A stretch of 64,000 nucleotides of DNA from Lycium barbarum (lineage: Eukaryota > Streptophyta > Magnoliopsida > Solanales > Solanaceae). The stretch is from NCBI RefSeq assembly GCF_019175385.1, contig NC_083347.1, positions 120,846,124 through 120,910,123 on the forward strand, in the 5' to 3' direction. Each line of letters starts with the position of its first letter. Positions within the stretch are counted from its first letter, which is position 1. Positions 34,822-47,201 of this stretch are shown here, one piece after another. The notes under the pieces are model-generated. The model was given only the letters and a program-made list of their open reading frames with translations, had not been told where the DNA came from and did not search any database. The position numbers were made by a program, and so were the translations under genes.

Positions 34822-37706
34822 CTAAGCTTGGTCTTCGCTCGAGCTCTGGACATCACCCTCCGTCGACTTGAGGTCGCTCTCTGACTCCTTGGAACCATAC
34901 ACGGCCTTCGCTTCTGCCTCGAACCTCTTCGCCTCCTCGATCAGGTCCGATAAATCCACTCCATTGGCCTGAATATCTTCGAGGATCTCCTTTCGGGATA
35001 GACGCCGCATATACTCAGCCCGAGTATCGCCAATCCTCTCAGTCGCGGTCACATTGGCTCTATACTGAGCTAACATCCCATCGTAACTCGAGATTTAGCC
35101 CAGGGCTTCATTATATTTAGCCTGCAGATCGGCAAAGTCTCGGCCAAGGTTGTCTCTCTTCGACTCGGCCAAATCAAGTTTCGACCGAAGTTCGTCAGTC
35201 TGCTCCGCCATCACACGAAGCTGATCCTTGAGAACGTCCCGTTCGGCAACAACACCAATTATTTTTTCCTTGAAGACCTCGACGCGGGTTTGATCTCATC
35301 AAGCTCTGACAGAAGTTGGTCAATCTGGGTCACATAATCTCGGGCCTGGGAAGGATTAGCGTCAGCATCAGCTATTAACGGCTTATTTTGAACTTCAGAA
35401 GCCTTTACCTTCTTTGCTAACCAGTCATGCTCCCGTTTGGCCTCGATGGCCTTATTTCAAGCCTTCGCCAGATCCAATTGAAGAGTGGAGGGGTCGAGAA
35501 AGCTCGAGATATACTCCAGGTTCTGCTCGTAGAGCTCCCTGAGCGCTTCCATCTCTTGAGTTTCTTCTTGAGCTGCTCCTTGAGACAGTCCACCCCCAAC
35601 CTAAATTGGTGGAAGCTTTCGTGATGAAGAATGGAGGCCTAGTAGAAAGAAGGAGCGATTGTTAGAATGAGACAAGAAAAAAAAATTAAGTGTGGGAAAA
35701 AAAGGAACAAAACATACCCGGTTCAAGGCCTGTTGAGCCTCATTAAAAAGGCAGGATTCACTGACCTCCTTCATTTTCTTCCGATCCTCTTTTGTCACAA
35801 GAGGGTACAGATAACTGGCTATCCCGACCGGCCCAGATAACATGTTCGTATCTGCCGGCACCATAAACAAGACCAACCTTTTTCGATTCAGGTCTACGCT
35901 TAGGGCTGAAAAAGTTTTCTCCGATCGAGGGCCGGAATTAACCCCGAAACGATTGGCTACAGAGATGGATAGATGTTCAAAACCTGAATAGGCCATAACC
36001 AGGGCATCGTCTTTCTCGAGCAGATGACCAGTTGCCTCCTCTGGCGCTACAGATCCCTCGGCCATTTTGCCTTTGGCCCTAAAGCTTTCGGAAGGAACAG
36101 CCATCGCTCGAGGCGGCGAGTCCTGTATGCAAATAATAATCTCAGCTGAAGCCACAGCTTGTATTATAAGGATGGATCCTATATCATATAAGGGTGGAAT
36201 GTAAGGTACCTTCGAGCTTGAGGCAGAAGGTGCCGCCCTCGATCTGGCTGCTGCGGCTGTATCTCTCTCCGAACCTTGAGTGGATGAAGGCTCGATGACA
36301 GTATCTCTAAGCACCCCGGCTCTCGACCCGATAATTTTTAAACCCGCTAGTCTCTGGGCATCATCTTTCAAGCCGGTTAGCTCTTGATTTGTACTTTCCG
36401 CCAACGGTGGAATTGTGTCTGTCGAGCTTCTCAGCTATGGTTGGTGTTTTTCTTAGAAAGCCGGTTCCTGACTAACGGTGTGCCCGCATCATTGGAGTGG
36501 TTCTTGAGCAGGTTAATGGCCTCGAACCCCAGAACACGGGATTGGGAATCTTCCTTAAAGGCCTCTTTATTAGTAGGCCTCGATCTCTTTCTGCCCTCGG
36601 AAGGAACACCAGAAGATTTGGAGGGTTGCCTTTTCCTCTTCTTGCTCCTATCTTTATCGGTGACCTCGACCCCGGTTCGCAGATAGGTAGGGGGTTTAGA
36701 AGGGCCCTCAGTGTCGGCTTTATCATCTGAGGCCCCTTCTTCATCCTGCACCCAGATCTTGGTGGCCTTTGAAAGGCCTGCAAAGAAGGAAGAACAAAAC
36801 ATGTGAATAAAGTATGCTCTAGTGAAACAGAAAAGTTAGGAACCCCGGTCAGAAACTCACCATGATTTTCGACCTCCTATCAGCCCTTGGATAACGAACG
36901 CCAATTGCGCCCAGTGTAGGTGATTTGAGAACAGATTTTTCCTGATCCACTCCTCCAAGTTGGCAACTACGTTGAGGGTTTGGGTAATTACTACAAACAC
37001 ATGAATAAAGTTAAAAATTATCGCAAATAAAACGTAAGCAATGCCACTGGGCTGTCTAAAAATATAAGCAGCTTACGAGTCGGGTTCCACTTCTCGGTGA
37101 ACAGCATCTTATCGACAGGGATCAGATCCCCGGTCCTGACCCGGACAAATCTTCCCTGCCAGCCTTCGTCCCTATCCTCATCAAGGCTAAAAAAGGAGCT
37201 TTTCTTGCTAGTTTCGTGAGCTTGATCATGTCCTCCCCCCTCCCTTTCCCCCCAAAAAACTTGGGTACTATACAACCGGAGGAGGTGGTAGATCGTGAAG
37301 GGCTCGTTCACGTTATTTATAAAATAACGAAAGAGTACAACAATCCTCCAAAATGAAGGGTGGATCTGACCAAGGCATATCTCGTACCACTTGCAAAAGT
37401 CCATAACCACTGGGTCGAATGGACCAAATGTGAAGAGGTATGTATAGACACTCAGGTAGCCCTCCGCATAGTTCGTTATGGCTTCAGTGTAGTCGGGGAT
37501 AACGACCTCCTTCCCTTCCCAACCGTAGTCCTTCTTGACTTGCTCTAGTGTATTTGGGGGAATTGTGCACATATAGTCTGATATCAGCACCTCGATCCTC
37601 TTAATGAGAAGGCCTCTTGACCTTTCATTGCGTAGTCAGATGGGACAAAATCTGACAACTTCGGTTCCGGTTTGGGAGCCGAAGATGTCTCACCAGTTAT
37701 GGCTTT
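34822..37706 (-). pseudogene. Antisense ORF 1 of the Tat element (Transposase_28-like), spliced
   Basis: Reads against the retrotransposon. Exon 1 (about 37706-37077) gives MKAITGETSSAPKPEPKLSD, a frameshift, then AITNYAEGYLSVYTYLFTFG and CLGQIHPSFWRIVVLFRYF: the 'putative plant transposon protein' domain. The donor at 37076 is GTAAGC. A short exon 2 (36990-36861) is followed by donor GTGAGT. Exon 3 starts at 36777 after TTTGCAG with a Lys/Arg-rich stretch (DKDRSKKRKRQPSKSSG). Later exons down to 34822 form a long coiled-coil-like region ending DVQSSSEDQA. Several frameshifts are present. Function unknown; antisense ORFs of this kind are known in the Tat lineage. Confidence 0.7.
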
Positions 37707-38699
37707 CAAAGGTTTGGTATGAAGGTTTGAAGGTATGGGAAGATCTGTTGAAGCTATGAAGTTGGGAAGATGAATTTATGAACTTATGAACGTATGAAGG
37801 CAGACGTATGCAAAGGCACGGTGGTAAAATTTTGGGAGTGAAATTTCTAAAAGTAAAAAGTCAAAGGAAAAGTTTGGCTTTTATAGAGAGAGGCCGAGAC
37901 AGTTGACATTCCGTAACTGACTTCTCACCCAACTGGGTCGTGACGCATGGTTGGTGTCAGAGCGACGTGACGGATGGGACTCTGATCTTATCCGTTTATA
38001 TAAAACTTACACGGGAAAGAACCGGACATGCATCCGCTTTTCATCGCCTCGTGCTATCTAGCCACGACGATGCTAATTCAACCATGACCGAAGGTGATCA
38101 AGTATCGATTATAGCCAGTTATGGCATGAACGAACTAGAAACACCAAGACGGAACGAGAAGCAGTTGAACATGGAGGTCGTTAATGAGACGTTTTGATTT
38201 TTCCAGCGTTAATATAAAACTTACAAGTTGATTTTTTCCAACATTAATTCAAAACTTACAAGTCAAAATAACCATGGTTCTAACATTGCAAAAGCATAAA
38301 CGAAGGTAAAAGTTCAAACGGAAGATAGAAATCGTATGCATTCAATAAAGCCCAGTACAAGAAAGGTCAACAGAGTTCTAGTAATTTGCTTCATATAATG
38401 AGTTCTCGATTTCCTCGGATACATCAGTCCAACAAAAGAAAAATGTCCTAACCTACGGCCCTAAACTAAGAACAAAAGAGAATCCCAAGCCGGTATAGTG
38501 GGCTAAAGGTTGAAAACTTTGGCCTATACCTTAGGGCACTAAAATAGTAGGAAATATCGACTAAATGATCCCAAGACTATCCTCGGGAACATCCAAACCG
38601 AGGATATTTGGGTCTGGAAAGTCATCCCCTACCGTCGAGGGTGGTCCACCACAAGGTATCTCCCCCAAGTCTCCATGATATGGCGCGTTCTTACCTGAG

Positions 38700-39755
38700 A
38701 ATCAATCCCTAAAGGAATTGTCGACATGTTTGTAGTGACTCGTCGACTGGGCGTCCTCACAGAAGTAGACGATGTCTTTCTTCCCTGAACGGCATCGTCA
38801 ACGCCCTATTCGACAATGGTTTTTGCTTTTGAAGATCTTTTTGTCCGAAGTCCTGAAAATTGGAGAATCGGGGTGGGAATACGATATGGAAAGCTATAAA
38901 GTCCCACAAAATAGGCTGAAAATTATCGTGTTTTTTGCCCTTCCACCCTTTGGGCGCCATTCTCCTCCAAGAACGGCCTGAGTTACAAGAAGATCCTAAA
39001 AGTGCGACTATCCATTCAAAGATAGTGATGACAAGCTCAAATTCGATCGGATTCGGCGTAAGGTTCCATATTTCCAAGAAATCTGCGGATAAAGGGCGGT
39101 AAAGTTAGGCCGTGCGTATCATCACAAACCGATGTAGCCATCCCCCGGTCATAATCATCTTCCGGGTCTATGAGGCCTCGAGTTCCTCGAGGAAGCAGAT
39201 GAACTATCCCTCCCGGATTACTCGGGGTATGTATATGTGTAACAAATGATCAAGGGTGAAAGGAACCTCGGCTAGGTTAGCCAATATTTCGAAGCAATAC
39301 ACAAGCCTCCAAATTTGTGGGGCGATTTGGCAAATACAAACACGATATCGACGACAAAAATCCTTGATCACTTAAGGAAAGAAAAGAGAAAAACCTGACA
39401 GTGAAAGGATAGGTATAGATCATCGAATAACTGACCATGTGATGATTGATCCTCATCCCTCTTTCAACAGGGCGGACATCGACATCCGTACCAAGGTTGC
39501 AATCTTTCCTAATCACGAGGATGGTAGTCTCGTCGTAAAGGATTCGAATTTGTCTACAGGGTCAAGGTGGAAAGATACTTTGCAATCATTCTCGTATCTG
39601 AAGTCGGCTGGAAGGATATCCACAGCAAGGAATTCTAGTTCCTTTACAGAACCGGTGTCCCCCGTCGCGGATGAGGGGTGTGAGTATGGTGGAGACGCAG
39701 AATGATCCTCGCCTTGAGTTAACAGTCGTAGAGAAGCCATGGCTAAGATTAACAT
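38700..39755 (-). pseudogene. Antisense ORF 2 of the Tat element, truncated relative of ORF 1
   Basis: Open pieces at 39513-39755 (ILPADFRYENDCKVSFHLDP, FESFTTRLPSS), 39277-39516 (VIRKDCNLGTDVDVRP, YTYPFTV) and 38757-39077. The order matches the first exon of antisense ORF 1: a Q/RKD start, YTYPFT matching YTYLFT, then DPEDDYDRG matching DEDRDEGW near 39150. The middle (the CLGQIHP region) is missing and frames shift. It is therefore a second, degraded copy of the same gene module, upstream of ORF 1 on its strand. Confidence 0.55.
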
Positions 39756-40165
39756 GTGATGTCGAGCGGAGGAAGATAATGTTTCAAGGAAAAGGATTCA
39801 GAACAGAAAAGATACGGAACTTGGCAGAAGCAAGCAAAAAATTTTCAAGAGAAAATAAGGTTTAGGGTTTAGAGTCAAAGTGCATAGCAAGAAGGAGACT
39901 TATAGGCTTTATATAAGAGGAGGATGCAAAAGTTTTTTTAGGGATTCAAGGATTCTGACAATTGGCGGATTCCCAAGAATGATTAGGCAGCTGAAATAAT
40001 GATGGAATGGATTCCCAAGAAAGATTAGGCGGCTGAAATAATGATGAAGCTAATATCAGGCAGAATGCAAGGATTTGATGGGAACGACTTCTCCTAGGCA
40101 GATAAGCATGGCCTACTCGGTTCTATCCAGATCCATTTCCGGCAGTTAATACTTTTCCTCGAAAA

Positions 40166-40179
40166 ATGGGGGGACTATC
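40166..40179 (+). other. Polypurine tract of the Tat element
   Basis: AATGGGGGGACTATC lies directly before the 3' LTR, the usual place for priming of plus-strand DNA. Confidence 0.65.
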
Positions 40180-40751
40180 TATATACGGGTAAAACTGAGG
40201 ACAAAGATACCCTCGGTTTCCCGACATGGGAATTGAGTTCGGTTTGGTTGGCCTCGGGTTATTGAGTTCGGTTAGGGTCAGACACCGAGGTACGATGAGA
40301 GAGCAGTTGATCACCATAATGGGAAGACTGAAATATCCGCTACCAGCCCGATATTCCAGCACCGATCTCGCCTATCAGATAACAGAAGATTGTGTGCCTT
40401 ATTTAGACTTGTACTAGGATTAGGACTCCTCTACTATATAAAAAGGAGGTCCCCTTTAGTTTTGACAGTTTTTTTAATATACGCACAAGTCCATAAGCAA
40501 TACAATTGTTAGCAAAGTGTTTATTCACCTTTCTAAGTGTTTCACCACTGTTCATTATTTATTACCCAGCCATCGTGACTCGATCTTGGTTCCAGGACCC
40601 GACGCCGATCATTGTCCACTGTGGTCAGATCTTTTACATTTGTATTTATTTACTTTATTGTTTATCACATAATACTCAATCATGTTAAATCAAACCGCAT
40701 ATCCTTAGCATCGCGAACAAATTTAATTGTTATCCATTTTTAGGATAAATA
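40180..40751 (+). repeat. 3' LTR of the Tat element
   Basis: 572 bp, same layout as 24537-25107, starting TATATACGGG (TG mutated to TA) and ending GGATAAATA (CA mutated to TA), followed by ATAAT. Confidence 0.85.
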
Positions 40752-41153
40752 ATAATATTTATGATGTTGTTGAAGTATTAAGAAACCAAATCTTTATTTA
40801 TACAGTAACTTTTTTCATCCCAAAAAAAAAAAAAAAAACTATCAACGTAAAATACACGAGCCATTTTGGCCCTTTTCAGAGGAGAAAGGGCTAGTACTTT
40901 ATTTGTCTATACAATTTCCTGGCATTGCCGTATGTTAATCTATTTTTTCCTTTTTGCGTGTAACTTGGTGATTCTATCTGTCCAAAGTCCACAAAGAAGT
41001 GTAAACGAGTCAGTGCCTTCGTGTTGATCTAATCAACATGAATGTGAAAAAACTTACTCTTGTCAAGTCTAGAGACCTTTATTTTTCCTCACTTTTTTTT
41101 TTCCTTTAGTAAATTATACAAAAGTTCATTTTATTAGCTGTAACTAAAAAATA

Positions 41154-41385
41154 TTCCTTTCGTCCTAATTTATGTGAAAGTGTTTGACTGCGCATAGAGT
41201 GTAAAAATAAAAAAATGACTTTTGAAACTTTTGTAAAAGAAATATAGATATTTATGTGGCTATAAATCATCTCATGGGTAAAATAGAAAGTTTTAAGTTA
41301 AATTGTTACTAAATATTGAAAGGTGTTATTCTTTTCAGACTGATTAAAGAGGAAAGAGTGTCACAAAAATTGAGTCTAAGGGATA
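41154..41385. mobile_element. MITE, Stowaway-like and degraded
   Basis: The left end TTCCTTTCGTCCTAATTTATG and the right end ...TGTCACAAAAATTGAGTCTAAGGGA are imperfect inverted repeats of the CTCCCTCCGTCCCAATTTATGTG family. Non-coding. The ends are worn. Confidence 0.5.
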
Positions 41386-41904
41386 TACAGCTTTAAGGCA
41401 TTGCAGGTTGAATATATCAAGTTACTCCATTATTCTAAGAGTTTGAATTTTATATATCATTTGTGCAAATAATTTTTACACCATCAAATCATTCAAAGAA
41501 TAGCTATAGTTATACCGGGCAATAAGCTAGAAAAAGTTATATGATGTTGTAATCAACTTAACATGATAGTGCAAAAAAAGTTTATACACAACCAATAGAA
41601 CTTAAAATGTTGCTTAGAAGAAACTATATGCCAATTTAGTGGATGCTTTCATTGAGCAAATTGCGGCAAATGTGAAAAGAGTGAAAAAGATGATCCAATT
41701 TCTAAAAGCTGAAGGGACGTGTTTTGGAAATTGTGTAGAAAATTTTATTCTTATATTATAATACCTTTTTTTAACAACCTTTTGAGGTTACTAAAAAAGA
41801 TACACAACTATCATTATAGAATTATTGAAGATATGATATGAATTCGATTCTGATTAGAAATAAGTTTCTTTTTTGATGGCTCAAACAAGTTGGAACGGAT
41901 TAAT

Positions 41905-42297
41905 TAAAGGGAAAAGGGTAAAAAATGCACCTTTATTTTGAGAAAAAAGCTAAAAATATCATCCGTTATAAGTTTGGATCAAAAGCACCCTGTCATTATT
42001 AAAGTTTTCAAATATACCCTATTTTAACAGAGCTCCCTAACTTGTTCTCGAGTCCTACATCTAGAGCCACTAGGCACAGGAGCGGGTAACCCATATGGGT
42101 TTTTTATTTAGTTAGATTTGGTTTAAATAGAGCGGATTTAAAAATGAAATTGGATTATTTTGGGGATTTCGGTTAAGATATGGGTATATTTAAAAACTTT
42201 AATGACGGGAGGGATATTTTTTACCCAAATTTGCAACGGGAGATATTTTTAGCCCTTTTCCCAAAGTAGAGGGATATTTTTGACCTTTTTCCCTTGA
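41905..42297. mobile_element. MITE of about 390 bp
   Basis: The left end AAAGGGAAAAGGGTAAAAAA and the reverse complement of the right end AAGGGAAAAAGGTCAAAAAT agree. A second inner pair (ATATTTTTAGCCCTTTTCCC near 42243) repeats the motif. It has TTAA-like flanks and no coding capacity. Confidence 0.6.
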
Positions 42298-42564
42298 TTA
42301 AAAAATAGCGCTCAAACAAATTGGAACAAATAAATCATCAGCAGCTTCGTTCTTGATATGCAACATCTTCAAATTTGACGAGATAAGGCAAAGAAATTTG
42401 ACATAAGAAATGGGGCCTCGTAAATAGGGATCGAGGAGTATAATTTTAGTGATTTTTACACATAAATTTATGGTCTGTATCAAAAGTACTGTGCTCAGAT
42501 GAATCCGGAAATATCAGCAATGGTTAGGACTCTTCCATATCTTCATTAGTAAGAAAATAATCTA

Positions 42565-42803
42565 CTCCCTCCGCCCCAATTTATGTGATATATATATATA
42601 GTTTGAAACACGAGTTTAAGAAAGAAAAAAAAGTCTTTTGAAAATTGTGATATATAACAAGTCATACATATTTGTGTAGTTATAAAATCATTTCATTAAA
42701 GGTAAAAGGGAAGTTTTAAGTTAATTTATTTCTAAATATAAAAATATATCATTTTTTGGGACAGACTAAAAGAAGTATATCACATAAATTGGAACACACG
42801 GAG
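42565..42803. mobile_element. Stowaway-like MITE
   Basis: Flanked by TA (42563-42564 and 42804-42805). The ends CTCCCTCCGCCCCAATTTAT and, reverse-complemented, CTCCGTGTGTTCCAATTTAT extend to ...GTGATAT. 239 bp, non-coding. Confidence 0.75.
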
Positions 42804-43106
42804 TAGTAGAAATTCAAGTAGTTATTCTTCCAATGTTGTTAGTCAGATATGTTGTTAATTCGAGTGAGGACTCCTTTTCTACTTGTCATCTGAGTTTCTA
42901 TATAGGAGCCGCGCTGTAATTATAGCTGAATTTGTCAATAGAACTACTAGCTTCCCTCTTTTGTTCCCTCTTTTACATGTGAATTCCCCTGTATTCTCCA
43001 CCGTCCTGTGTGGATTGTTATCCCTTGTATCATTAGTTAATCTTGATTGTCAAGTAATTTATTTCAAAAATTTCAATCTCATTGGCATAGTTAAAGTGTT
43101 TATTTG

Positions 43107-43143
43107 GTGACATAGCGAGAGCTTAGTGCACCGGGCTGCCCTA

Positions 43144-43175
<32 letters not shown>

Positions 43176-43176
43176 G
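43107..43176 (+). mobile_element. SINE 3' tail with (ATT)n
   Basis: GAGCTTAGTGCACCGGGCTG followed by T7 and about nine ATT units. This matches the end of an Au-type plant SINE (reverse orientation of ...CAGCCCGGTGCACTAAGC). Only the tail is recognisable; the head is absent. Confidence 0.55.
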
Positions 43177-43378
43177 GAGCTACCTATACATTTCGCCAAA
43201 AAAAAATGCATTTCACTTCTCAGTATTGAGTCCTCTTTAGATTGAACAAGATCGCATTATATTGCATATAAATGATAACAATAGTCAGAATCAAACCACA
43301 TACATCATATATTAATTAAGGATGAAACAATGCTCTCCTAGCTCAGGCATTGTAGCCCCGTTATACTTGTAAAATAAT

Positions 43379-44856
43379 TTAAGCGATTGGGTAAGAAGCT
43401 TTCTTGGCAATTCCACAAAGTCCTCCTTTAGCATTGACATCTCTTTGCATTCTAATGTATCCTCTTTCTCCCCAACTAGTTCCCCACGAATTCTTCACGA
43501 TCCAATATTTCATACCACCTACAGTTTGTCCATAACCAACCGCTGTAACACCATGATCCAATTCAATTCCACAATGTCCTGTGAACACGCCACTAGAATA
43601 AAATTGAAAATCCGATCCACTAGCATCAATGGCAACGGATACAGGTTGGCTAGCAACGGCTTTAAGCAAAGCTGATTCGCTATTAGCTGGAACGTCTTCA
43701 TAGCCAGAAATCTTGGCAACATGGTTGAAAATTTTGTTTTTTTGGCAAGTGCTATTGATTCCCTTGTAAGGATAATTATATTCTGAAGTAATTCCATGAT
43801 TTTTAATGAACTTAAAAGCGTAATCCATGAAGCCTCCTTCACAACCTTCATTTGAACCTGTGTCACAGTCAACGAGTTCTTGCTCGGATAATGAAATCAA
43901 TCTACCAGTTTTGATCTTGTTAATTCCTTCTATAGCAGCCACAGTAGAAAATGCCCAGCAAGATCCTGCATTTTTACAATTTTGTATATATAATAAAAGG
44001 GAGTTTCAACGTGTGTGCTTGGCGGAATTTAAAATAATAACTGAGGGCATTTTGGTAATCTTACTGTTTGCTCAAGTAGTCTAAAATACTGTAGCTGAGC
44101 TTAGAGGTGGCTTTCATTCATGTTGCCAACATGTTTCAGCTTCTTACATTTCATATTTTCCCCAATTCTATGCTTTGCAATTCGGGAGTCGTTATAACAC
44201 ACAAAATTTGCTAAAAACAGATAAAGTAGGAACTACTTTTGCTAAAAACAATTCGGCTAGTATGTGTGATAATTTGGTTAGGCTTGATAACACAAGTCTC
44301 CCAGAGGATACTCCTATGAATTTTGTGATGACTTTATCTAGTATTGATACAATATTATCGACTTACTACGAAAAAATAGAAAGTAAAGCGCTAAAAGATT
44401 TGAAATTAAATTGTTTGACTCACCACATCGCCCTTGGTCTTTAATCATAGTAACCGCGCCTTTTCTCCTCCAATCCATGGTATATGGAACTGACACATTT
44501 TCATACCGAAAACATGTAGGTTTTATTCGTTGCTGAGATGATATTCTATATCCATTACGAATGCTCTTGAATTCCTCATTCGTAAGATCAGCAAATCCAT
44601 TGATGCCCAATCTATAACTCCGTGTTCCATTCCTATTAATTGATTCAATATACTCAAGATTTTGTCTGAATTTCTCGCGCCTTTCTGCTTTCTCTATATC
44701 ATCTTTGTATACACGTCCATACATCGCCATCCATTGCTGGTGTTTCTCAGTAATTGATGCTTCGTACAAAGTACGAGATGTGGCTCGAGTAATCCATACT
44801 CCTAACACTAGTAGAGTTGCAAAAGTGAGCTTCCAATTGAACATAAAAGCCACCAT
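43379..44856 (-). CDS. Papain-like cysteine protease, SAG39/SAG12 group (gene 2)
   Basis: Two exons, 44856-44424 and 43965-43379, with a phase-1 intron at the same Gly codon as gene 1 (donor GTGAGT, acceptor TGCAG). The product is 339 residues: signal peptide ([20 protein letters not shown]), I29 prodomain ([29 protein letters not shown]), mature domain from about [13 protein letters not shown]. The catalytic site is GRCGSCWAF with Cys147; His282 in LDHGV; Asn303 in KNSWG; GCEGG is present; ends ASYPIA. No granulin domain. Predicted secreted or vacuolar endopeptidase. Compared with gene 1, the residue before the catalytic Cys is Ser rather than Cys. The shared intron position and motif layout show that the two are duplicates. 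The substrate is not known from sequence. Confidence 0.9.
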
Positions 44857-44928
44857 TTTAACACTTAATATTCCAGTATTTGTGAAGTACTTTAGTTTTG
44901 GAATGGTTAAGCTATTATATTTCTTGGG

Positions 44929-44937
44929 TATTTATAT
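44929..44937 (-). promoter_or_regulatory. TATA box of protease gene 2
   Basis: The minus strand reads CATATAAATACCC about 73 bp upstream of the ATG at 44856. Confidence 0.65.
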
Positions 44938-45828
44938 GGTTCCTGGAAGGGGTCCTTTCACATTCATCTCCGCCTAAAATTGCGTTTGCGAAGACAAATT
45001 AAATTCATGTAAATACACATAATTGGCTTTAGAAAGAGCTGTCAAACTGGACTATTGAATCTTTTAATTTTAGTATTATTTTGTGTTTTAAATCATATCC
45101 ACACATTACAACACAAACAAATCAAGTATATAGATGCGAATATTTCTTCAAACCGAAATGAACGCACTACAAACTGGAAATCAAAACAAAGGATAAATGG
45201 TGACCACACAACTTATTTAATGTAACAAAAGCTGAATATAGTTTGCCCTAAAGCTACGTAGAAGATCATTTTCTATGTAGAAAACTGATTCTTCACATTA
45301 CAGTTACTCGACACGTGTGCTGTGCGTGTAAGCTGGCACTAGAAATTTTAGTTTATTTGCACTTTTTTCAAACGAGGTAGGTGCTAGCTAAGCGCACATC
45401 GTATCGATATCGGCCTTTTCCACCCAAATTTGATTCATTAGGCCGTCTAGCCATTATACATAAATATCCATGATAATACGTAAAATCAATACAAAACACA
45501 AATTAGTGCAATAACCATCCAAAATAAATGTAAAAGGCACTAGCACCGTACCACGAAGATATACAATTAAATCATTAAATACCATAAACTCATGGGGACA
45601 AATACGCTCATCACATTGTCTAACCATCTTATCTTGACAAAAATGCATCGATATGCATAATGAGATACAAATGACTTAACGTGCTTATTCAAATGGCGAT
45701 TGTCAATTGAATTTCAGACCCCGAAATATCAACCAAGATAATAAAAATTACACATTTCCTTATCCAACTTCAAATGTGTGTGTGTATAAGAAACATCTCA
45801 TTGTTAGACATATTTTAGGAGAACATGC
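44938..45828. other. Upstream region of protease gene 2
   Basis: About 890 bp of AT-rich DNA between the TATA box and the CACTA transposon, probably the natural promoter of gene 2. No other feature was recognised. Confidence 0.4.
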
Positions 45829-45839
45829 CACTACAAGAA

Positions 45840-46600
45840 AAATCCGAATTGCCAACGGATTTTACCAACAACCCAAATTCGTTAGCAAATTAGCAACAAA
45901 TTACTAAAAATTAATAACCAAATTGTTTTTTAGAATTTAGCAAGAGATTTCTAACGGATTACCAACCAAAATTTTACTAACTAAATACTTTAGTTGGTAA
46001 ATAAGGCGGGAAAAAATGGCGCCTAATTTAGCAACTTCCTACAAACGGTTTACCAACCGAAATATTACCAACAAACACCTTTCATTGGTAATATTACCAA
46101 CGGAGTATATATCGGTTGGTAAATATGATAGTAAAAAATAGAGTACAGTTTATTAACAGATTACCAACAAATTACGATCCAACCATTTACCAACGACGGA
46201 ATTTTGTTGCTAATTTTACCAACCAATTAAAAATACGTTGGTAAATTACCAACGGATTGTTATTTGTTGGTAAAGTGGCTAACTAATACTCAATCGGTTG
46301 GAAATTGTTACCAACAGATTAAGATTTTGGTTTGTAAATTACTAACATATTAGAATTAGTTAGTAATATACCAACCGATAGATAAACCATTGGTAAAATT
46401 TACCAACCGATACGTCTTTAGTTGGTAGTATTACATACAAATGATAAATCAGTTAGTAATTGCTACCAACTGGGATCAAATTCATTAGTAAATTACCAAC
46501 TGGTATTGAAACAGTTGGTAAATTTACCAAACGGGAAGTTAAATTGGTTGGTAAATCACCAATTGGTGTTGAAACGTAAATATAAGGATGGTGCTAAATC
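45840..46600 (+). repeat. Left subterminal repeat array of the CACTA element
   Basis: Many short copies of ACCAACGGATT and GGTTGGTAAATT in both orientations, spaced at roughly 20-40 bp. CACTA elements bind their TnpA protein at such subterminal repeats. The reverse array is at 55880-56545. Confidence 0.8.
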
Positions 46601-47084
46601 AATTGATATTTTTCGACGAATTTAACATTAAACAATAAATTTAGTGATGGATTCTACATCAATTGATATTGTTTTATGAATCTAGCATTTAGTGGTAAAT
46701 CTATCTTTCTTTATATATTTAATTGTTTAATATTACGTTCACGGAAAATATTACTAGTTTTGTCAGCTCGAATGGTTACCATGATTCATTCTTAATTGTT
46801 TTTTGACATTAAAAAAATAGTACTTACAGTAGAAAGACTACTAGTTATTTGTTGTATTGCTCCAATTATGCCAATATTGGCATTAATAGTACGTAAATAT
46901 TGAAACTCGTTGTTCAAACAACTATTTAGATCTAGAGTTCCTATAGTTTCTCGTAAGGCTTGTTTGGAAGCTTGTTCTCAGACTTGATTAAATGTCCTTT
47001 GTTGTTCAAACTGAATCATTTTGTTTTCGTGGTTTTCTAATCGCTTTGAATCTCTTAGCCTTATCTGATCTCTTTTTATGCTTT

Positions 47085-47201
47085 TTTTATTGAGCCGAGG
47101 GTCTTTCGGAAACAGCCGTCCTACCTTGATAGGAGTAAGGTCTGCGTACACTCTACCCTCTCCAGACTCCACGTTGTGGGATTTCACTGGGTTGTTGTTG
47201 T
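47085..47201 (+). mobile_element. TS-type SINE, 3' part
   Basis: GAGCCGAGGGTCTTTCGGAA through GGTCTGCGTACACTCTACCC to GGGATTTCACTGGG and (TTG)n is the typical 3' body and tail of the TS SINE of Solanaceae. The tRNA-like head was not found, so it is 5'-truncated or nested. Confidence 0.7.

Larger units (their letters stand above)
24537..40751 (+). mobile_element. Tat/Ogre-lineage Ty3/gypsy retrotransposon with a nested solo LTR
   Basis: LTRs at 24537-25107 and 40180-40751, target duplication ATAAT at 24532-24536 and 40752-40756. Order on the plus strand: leader, gag, protease, RT, RNase H, integrase, then a non-coding stretch with two antisense ORFs, a polypurine tract and the 3' LTR. Antisense ORFs between pol and the 3' LTR are known in the Tat lineage. 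Without the nested LTR the element would be about 13.3 kb. It has many stops and frameshifts and is inactive. Confidence 0.88.

Noticed and set aside
34822..37706. Antisense ORF as an independent host gene or a captured host transposase
   Set aside because: It sits between pol and the 3' LTR in the place where Tat elements usually carry antisense ORFs, and a second degraded copy lies in the same element.
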